A stretch of DNA of 33,026 nucleotides from the NCBI GenBank assembly GCA_016283745.1, contig JAEENM010000153.1:1-33026 (forward strand). The letters run 5' to 3'. The DNA comes from Bacteroidales bacterium. GTDB taxonomy: Bacteria > Bacteroidota > Bacteroidia > Bacteroidales > P3. This document shows, one piece after another, positions 29,788 to 33,026 of the stretch; the stretch's first letter is position 1; each line of letters begins with the position of its first letter. The notes under the pieces were generated by a model. That model saw only the letters and a program-made list of their open reading frames with translations, was not told the origin of the DNA and made no database searches. The position numbers were made by a program, and so were the translations under genes.

Positions 29788-32148
29788 ATGAAAAGAGTAG
29801 CACTCACCATCGCATTGCTGTTTGGCGCACTGTGCGTAAGCGCCCAGCAGAACATTGTAGTAACAAAACCTGCCGGTCCGCAGGAGATGCCTGGCATTTA
29901 TCGTCCGAACTCCGTTCCGGCAACGAGTGTTGTGGCATTGCCCGAATACAACACCCCGGCATATCAGAGCACAAACATCGGCAGACCTTTCACCAAATCG
30001 GCCACCATGGACTATAAGCGTATGCTTGCCCCCGGCGAATCGGTGATATTGGCAGTGGAAAATGATACAGTTACCGACGACAGCACACATATCCAACTCT
30101 CGTCGACGATTGAGGAAGCCATATCCAAAGTGCCTTTATGGATGCAGTACGACCTGCGTTTCAAATTCCGCCGTATGACCTCCACCTATCAGACACGTAT
30201 GGTGCAAATGATAAACACCACCCCAAAGAAGTACTTGGACGAAGTGGCGTTCCAGCTCACCTACCTTCCCGCCGAGGTCCTCACACACACGGCTTTCAAC
30301 CAGGCCAACGACTGGAATTACTTGCTTACAAACGCTGAATTGATTTACGCCCATGCCGACTCGCTGAAATACGTGCGTATCAAAGAATACGGCGACACTA
30401 ATACCAAAGACTGGTACACCACCACCGAATATAAGATAAAACAAGGATCCAGCTATATTTGGCGCGAGGTGGACCGCTACTATTATTATATGTTCATCGT
30501 AATGCCCAAACTTTACGACGAGGCATTGGTGGTAAGAGACCTTACCTCCTACACTCAGCAGCGCACATGGGGCTATTTCTGGCGCGATTTCCTTTGGAAC
30601 AACCCCAGTTCGGCGCACAACTATAAAAACGTGAATATGTGTGGCTATCCCATGTTGCCTTCGGGTAATCGCGACAGTGTTTGTATCGACACTATACACC
30701 GTTTGGGACAACTGATGCAGATGCCCGAATACCTATGGGATGAGAGACCGACATACTGGTATTTCAACCGTAGCTACAGTGCAAGCCAGAGTGCCCTCGA
30801 CGTGCTCGGCAATTGGTGTTCGCGTTGCATACCTTGGGATATCACCTCTACCAGCCAGCTGCGTCCCTCGCAGCCCAACCAGATAGCCATGCAGCATATC
30901 GGCAACTGCCACGAGGACGCAATACTTGTAACATCGGCAGCACGTACAGCGCTGATACCCTGCATGCACATCTCCGACAACTGCGACGACCACGTGTGGG
31001 CTGCCATCCACGACGGTGGCGACAGCGTATGGCATCACTATGAATTCTTCCGCGGAGGCCTTTCTTCGGGACGTGGTTCCTTCTGGGGAATGACCAATAT
31101 GATGAAAGACGGCAGCTACGGATGGGAAAGCTCATATGTGTATGGCGATGTGCCCGACGGCAACGTTATCAACGTATCTAAAACCTACTCCGACGACACA
31201 GCCGCTTGTCGTCTGAAATTAACTATCAAAGGTCGCGATGGCAAACCCGTCGATGGTGCAAGAATCAATCTGTATTCTACAAACTATCAGTACAGCACAT
31301 CCAACCCATCCATATTGAGTGCCGGCTATGTTTGGACCGATGCCCAGGGCCAGGTAGATTTAGTTGTGGGTTCGGGCAACAAATATTACATGAAAGTCTA
31401 TCACCCCAAGTTTGGATCATTCCCTTCAACATCAGGACAGGTTTATCTGATTTATGCAACTATGAATACTGTGGGTGGACGTACATACTCTAAAGTTTAT
31501 ACTTTCGACACCACACTCACACCTCGTCGCAACAATGTGACCTACGACCAGACTGAATATCCCGCCACAAAGAGCCTTAGCCTTGTGGCCAAGGCCGCCA
31601 ATGTTAACACAGACGTGCGTCCCAACGACTGTCAGGGAGGACGTTTCTTCAACCGCACCAACACTCTGGGCAATGTGAGCATTTATGTGGTGGACGAGAA
31701 CAATATCGGCAGATTCAGAAACGGCGATATGTCCGCTAACGCCGAGTACTATTTCGGCAATCTCCGCGAAGGTCAGTTCGACGTGCCTCTGCACAGCACA
31801 GGAAAGACATACGTTGTGCTTGCCAACAACAACAACTTCACCAACTATGTGGAACTCAGCTATGGCTATGAGCTGAAAGAGGGTGCACAGTTCGATTTCC
31901 TCGGACTGCAGAACGCCGAAGATGCAGAATTCACCGTTTATCCTAACCCAGCCAGCGACAAAATAGTGGTAAGCTTGGGCAATAATAACAACGGCAACAC
32001 ACATGTGGAAGTTATCGATATGTCGGGTAGAAAAGTTGCTGAACAAAACGTTGTTGAAGGCACTGCCGAGATTAACATAAGCGACCTGCAAAAAGGCGTT
32101 TACATTGTTAAATGCGGCGGCAGCGTGCGCAAGATAGTGAAAAAATAA
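29788..32148 (+). CDS. T9SS-exported transglutaminase-like (papain-fold) protein
   Basis: The 786-residue protein has a signal peptide (ALTIALLFGALCVSAQQ), a long N-terminal region (about 60-330), a transglutaminase-like core with GNCHEDA (Cys374) and CDDHVWAAIHDGG (His402), a beta-sandwich domain like the carboxypeptidase regulatory fold (KLTIKGRDGKPVDGARINLY to WTDAQGQVDLVVGSGNKYYM, about 475-540) and a C-terminal type IX sorting domain from about 715 (FTVYPNPASDKIVVSLG, VIDMSGRKVAEQNV, ending VRKIVKK). The third catalytic residue, normally Asp, may be Glu in VWHHYEFF. It is probably cut and fixed to the surface or released. Whether it crosslinks, deamidates or cleaves proteins is unknown. 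Confidence 0.88.
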   Translation: MKRVALTIALLFGALCVSAQQNIVVTKPAGPQEMPGIYRPNSVPATSVVALPEYNTPAYQSTNIGRPFTKSATMDYKRMLAPGESVILAVENDTVTDDSTHIQLSSTIEEAISKVPLWMQYDLRFKFRRMTSTYQTRMVQMINTTPKKYLDEVAFQLTYLPAEVLTHTAFNQANDWNYLLTNAELIYAHADSLKYVRIKEYGDTNTKDWYTTTEYKIKQGSSYIWREVDRYYYYMFIVMPKLYDEALVVRDLTSYTQQRTWGYFWRDFLWNNPSSAHNYKNVNMCGYPMLPSGNRDSVCIDTIHRLGQLMQMPEYLWDERPTYWYFNRSYSASQSALDVLGNWCSRCIPWDITSTSQLRPSQPNQIAMQHIGNCHEDAILVTSAARTALIPCMHISDNCDDHVWAAIHDGGDSVWHHYEFFRGGLSSGRGSFWGMTNMMKDGSYGWESSYVYGDVPDGNVINVSKTYSDDTAACRLKLTIKGRDGKPVDGARINLYSTNYQYSTSNPSILSAGYVWTDAQGQVDLVVGSGNKYYMKVYHPKFGSFPSTSGQVYLIYATMNTVGGRTYSKVYTFDTTLTPRRNNVTYDQTEYPATKSLSLVAKAANVNTDVRPNDCQGGRFFNRTNTLGNVSIYVVDENNIGRFRNGDMSANAEYYFGNLREGQFDVPLHSTGKTYVVLANNNNFTNYVELSYGYELKEGAQFDFLGLQNAEDAEFTVYPNPASDKIVVSLGNNNNGNTHVEVIDMSGRKVAEQNVVEGTAEINISDLQKGVYIVKCGGSVRKIVKK

Positions 32149-32174
32149 TGTTTTTTCATATTTAATCCCTTTCC

Positions 32175-32206
32175 GAACGGAGCCTCGACAGGCTCCGTTC
32201 TTTTTT
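32175..32206 (+). terminator. Rho-independent terminator of the transglutaminase-like gene
   Basis: GAACGGAGCC at 32175-32184 pairs perfectly with GGCTCCGTTC at 32191-32200 around the loop TCGACA, and six T follow. It is the strongest hairpin terminator in the window. Confidence 0.92.
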
Positions 32207-32317
32207 GACTTTTTTTTAGGAAGGACAAAATAAAAACGCCATAATTACGTATTTAATAATTGCATCGAAAGAGTTTAGATTAGGGTTCTCTTTGCATAAC
32301 GAAATAAACACTGAATA

Positions 32318-33026
32318 ATGGTAAAAGTTTCTGTGATACTGCCTGTTTATGGAGTGGCAGAATATATCGAAAAATGCACCAAGTCGCTGCTGGCACAGAC
32401 TTTGGACGAGATGGAGTTCATCTTTGTCGACGACCACGGTCCCGACGACAGTATCGACATTGCCAAACGTACCATTGCAGGGCATCCGCGCGAAGGCCAG
32501 TTCCGGTTCCTGAAACCCGAGCACAACCTCGGCGCGGGCATGGCACGCAATTTCGCCATACCGCAGGCCAACGGCGAATATGTGGCTTTTGTCGACAGCG
32601 ACGACTGGGTGCTGCCCGGAATGTTCGAAGAACTGTATAACGCCGCCAAGCAAAACGGCGACTGCGACTTGTGCTGCTGCCAGATGCAAAAAGAATATCC
32701 CGACGGAAGCATAGGCGAGATTTTGGAAAACCCGCACGTGGACAACGGCCTTATAAACCACGAAAGACGTTCGTTCCTGCTTACGCATTATGTGTCGTTG
32801 TTCGCTTCGTTCATCTACAAAAGGGAGTTTCTTTTGGACAAAAACATTTTTTTTGCCGAGGACCGCTCCGCCGACGACAGCTATTTCGTAACCTGCGCGT
32901 GGATGAAAGCGGAGTCCATCGCTTATGTGGACAAGCCTTTCTACAGGTATCTGATAAGACCCGGCTCGGTGACCACGACAAAGGACAGCTCGAAGTACCA
33001 GAAACGTCTTTCCACTTTCCGCAAAC
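32318..33026 (+). CDS. Glycosyltransferase family 2, 3' partial
   Basis: The frame from the ATG at 32318 stays open to the window end, giving at least 236 residues. It starts MVKVSVILPVYGVAEYIEKC, the usual GT-A start, with FIFVDDHGPDDS and the metal-binding VDSDDW motif, and continues with a region that binds the acceptor (AEDRSADDSYFVTCAWMKAE). Family 2 enzymes pass a sugar from a nucleotide donor to polysaccharide or lipid acceptors. The acceptor cannot be told. The gene follows a strong terminator by about 110 bases and so has its own promoter, which was not clearly identified. Confidence 0.92.
   Translation, partial: MVKVSVILPVYGVAEYIEKCTKSLLAQTLDEMEFIFVDDHGPDDSIDIAKRTIAGHPREGQFRFLKPEHNLGAGMARNFAIPQANGEYVAFVDSDDWVLPGMFEELYNAAKQNGDCDLCCCQMQKEYPDGSIGEILENPHVDNGLINHERRSFLLTHYVSLFASFIYKREFLLDKNIFFAEDRSADDSYFVTCAWMKAESIAYVDKPFYRYLIRPGSVTTTKDSSKYQKRLSTFRK

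Noticed and set aside
28233..29897. Antisense frame of 554 codons over tig
   Set aside because: Long because tig is strongly codon-biased. The translation has no domain and spans the tig terminator and the next promoter.

Overview
This 33 kb window is chromosomal DNA from a member of the Bacteroidales; the family cannot be fixed from the sequence. The evidence is Bacteroidetes-type promoters (a -7 box TAnnTTTG, often with TTTG about 20 nt upstream), a secreted protein ending in a type IX secretion (T9SS) sorting domain, a DUF5606 gene, Bacteroidetes-style trigger factor and MutS, and lipoproteins of the kind usual in the order. Both ends cut genes: a GNAT acetyltransferase at the left and a family 2 glycosyltransferase at the right.

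Layout. 1-1023 (+): GNAT acetyltransferase fragment and a small helical protein. 1024-2100: a gene-free, repeat-rich block built from two roughly 390 bp tandem copies that carry short palindromic arrays and hairpins. 2101-4719 (+): mutS. 4793-5311 (+): five tRNA genes (Gly-GCC, Leu-TAA, Lys-CTT, Pro-CGG, Thr-CGT). 5389-6427 (-): three tiny genes and a DUF2442 gene, three of which share a common short motif. 6443-11601 (-): a likely long transcription unit, ruvX, def, TPR lipoprotein, recN, mgtC-like, LRR protein. 11628-13394 (-): divIC/ftsB-like, NlpC/P60 lipoprotein, small lipoprotein, SprT-like protease. 13490-16884 (-): secreted DUF protein, hutH, recR, nitroreductase. 16947-21504 (-): DUF5606, phosphoglucomutase/phosphomannomutase, aroE, Nif3-like, C4 zinc-ribbon protein. 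21662-27180 (-): exbB, exbD, tonB, truA, a small unknown, a WbqC-like protein, a DUF1287 protein and an AT-rich putative outer-membrane protein. 27389-33026 (+): an AT-rich secreted protein, tig, a T9SS-exported transglutaminase-like protein and the partial glycosyltransferase.

Most genes are housekeeping: mismatch repair, recombination repair (recN, recR, ruvX), protein maturation (def, tig), tRNA supply and modification (tRNAs, truA), sugar-phosphate and shikimate metabolism, cell division, and energy coupling to the outer membrane (TonB-ExbB-ExbD). The accessory and most interesting parts are the repeat block before mutS, the small-gene cluster at 5389-6427, the two AT-rich envelope-protein genes, and a 35 bp promoter duplicated on either side of one of them. 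No phage, insertion sequence, CRISPR array, rRNA or defence system was recognised. The best candidate for something undescribed is the small-gene family next to the DUF2442 and LRR genes; its function is unknown.
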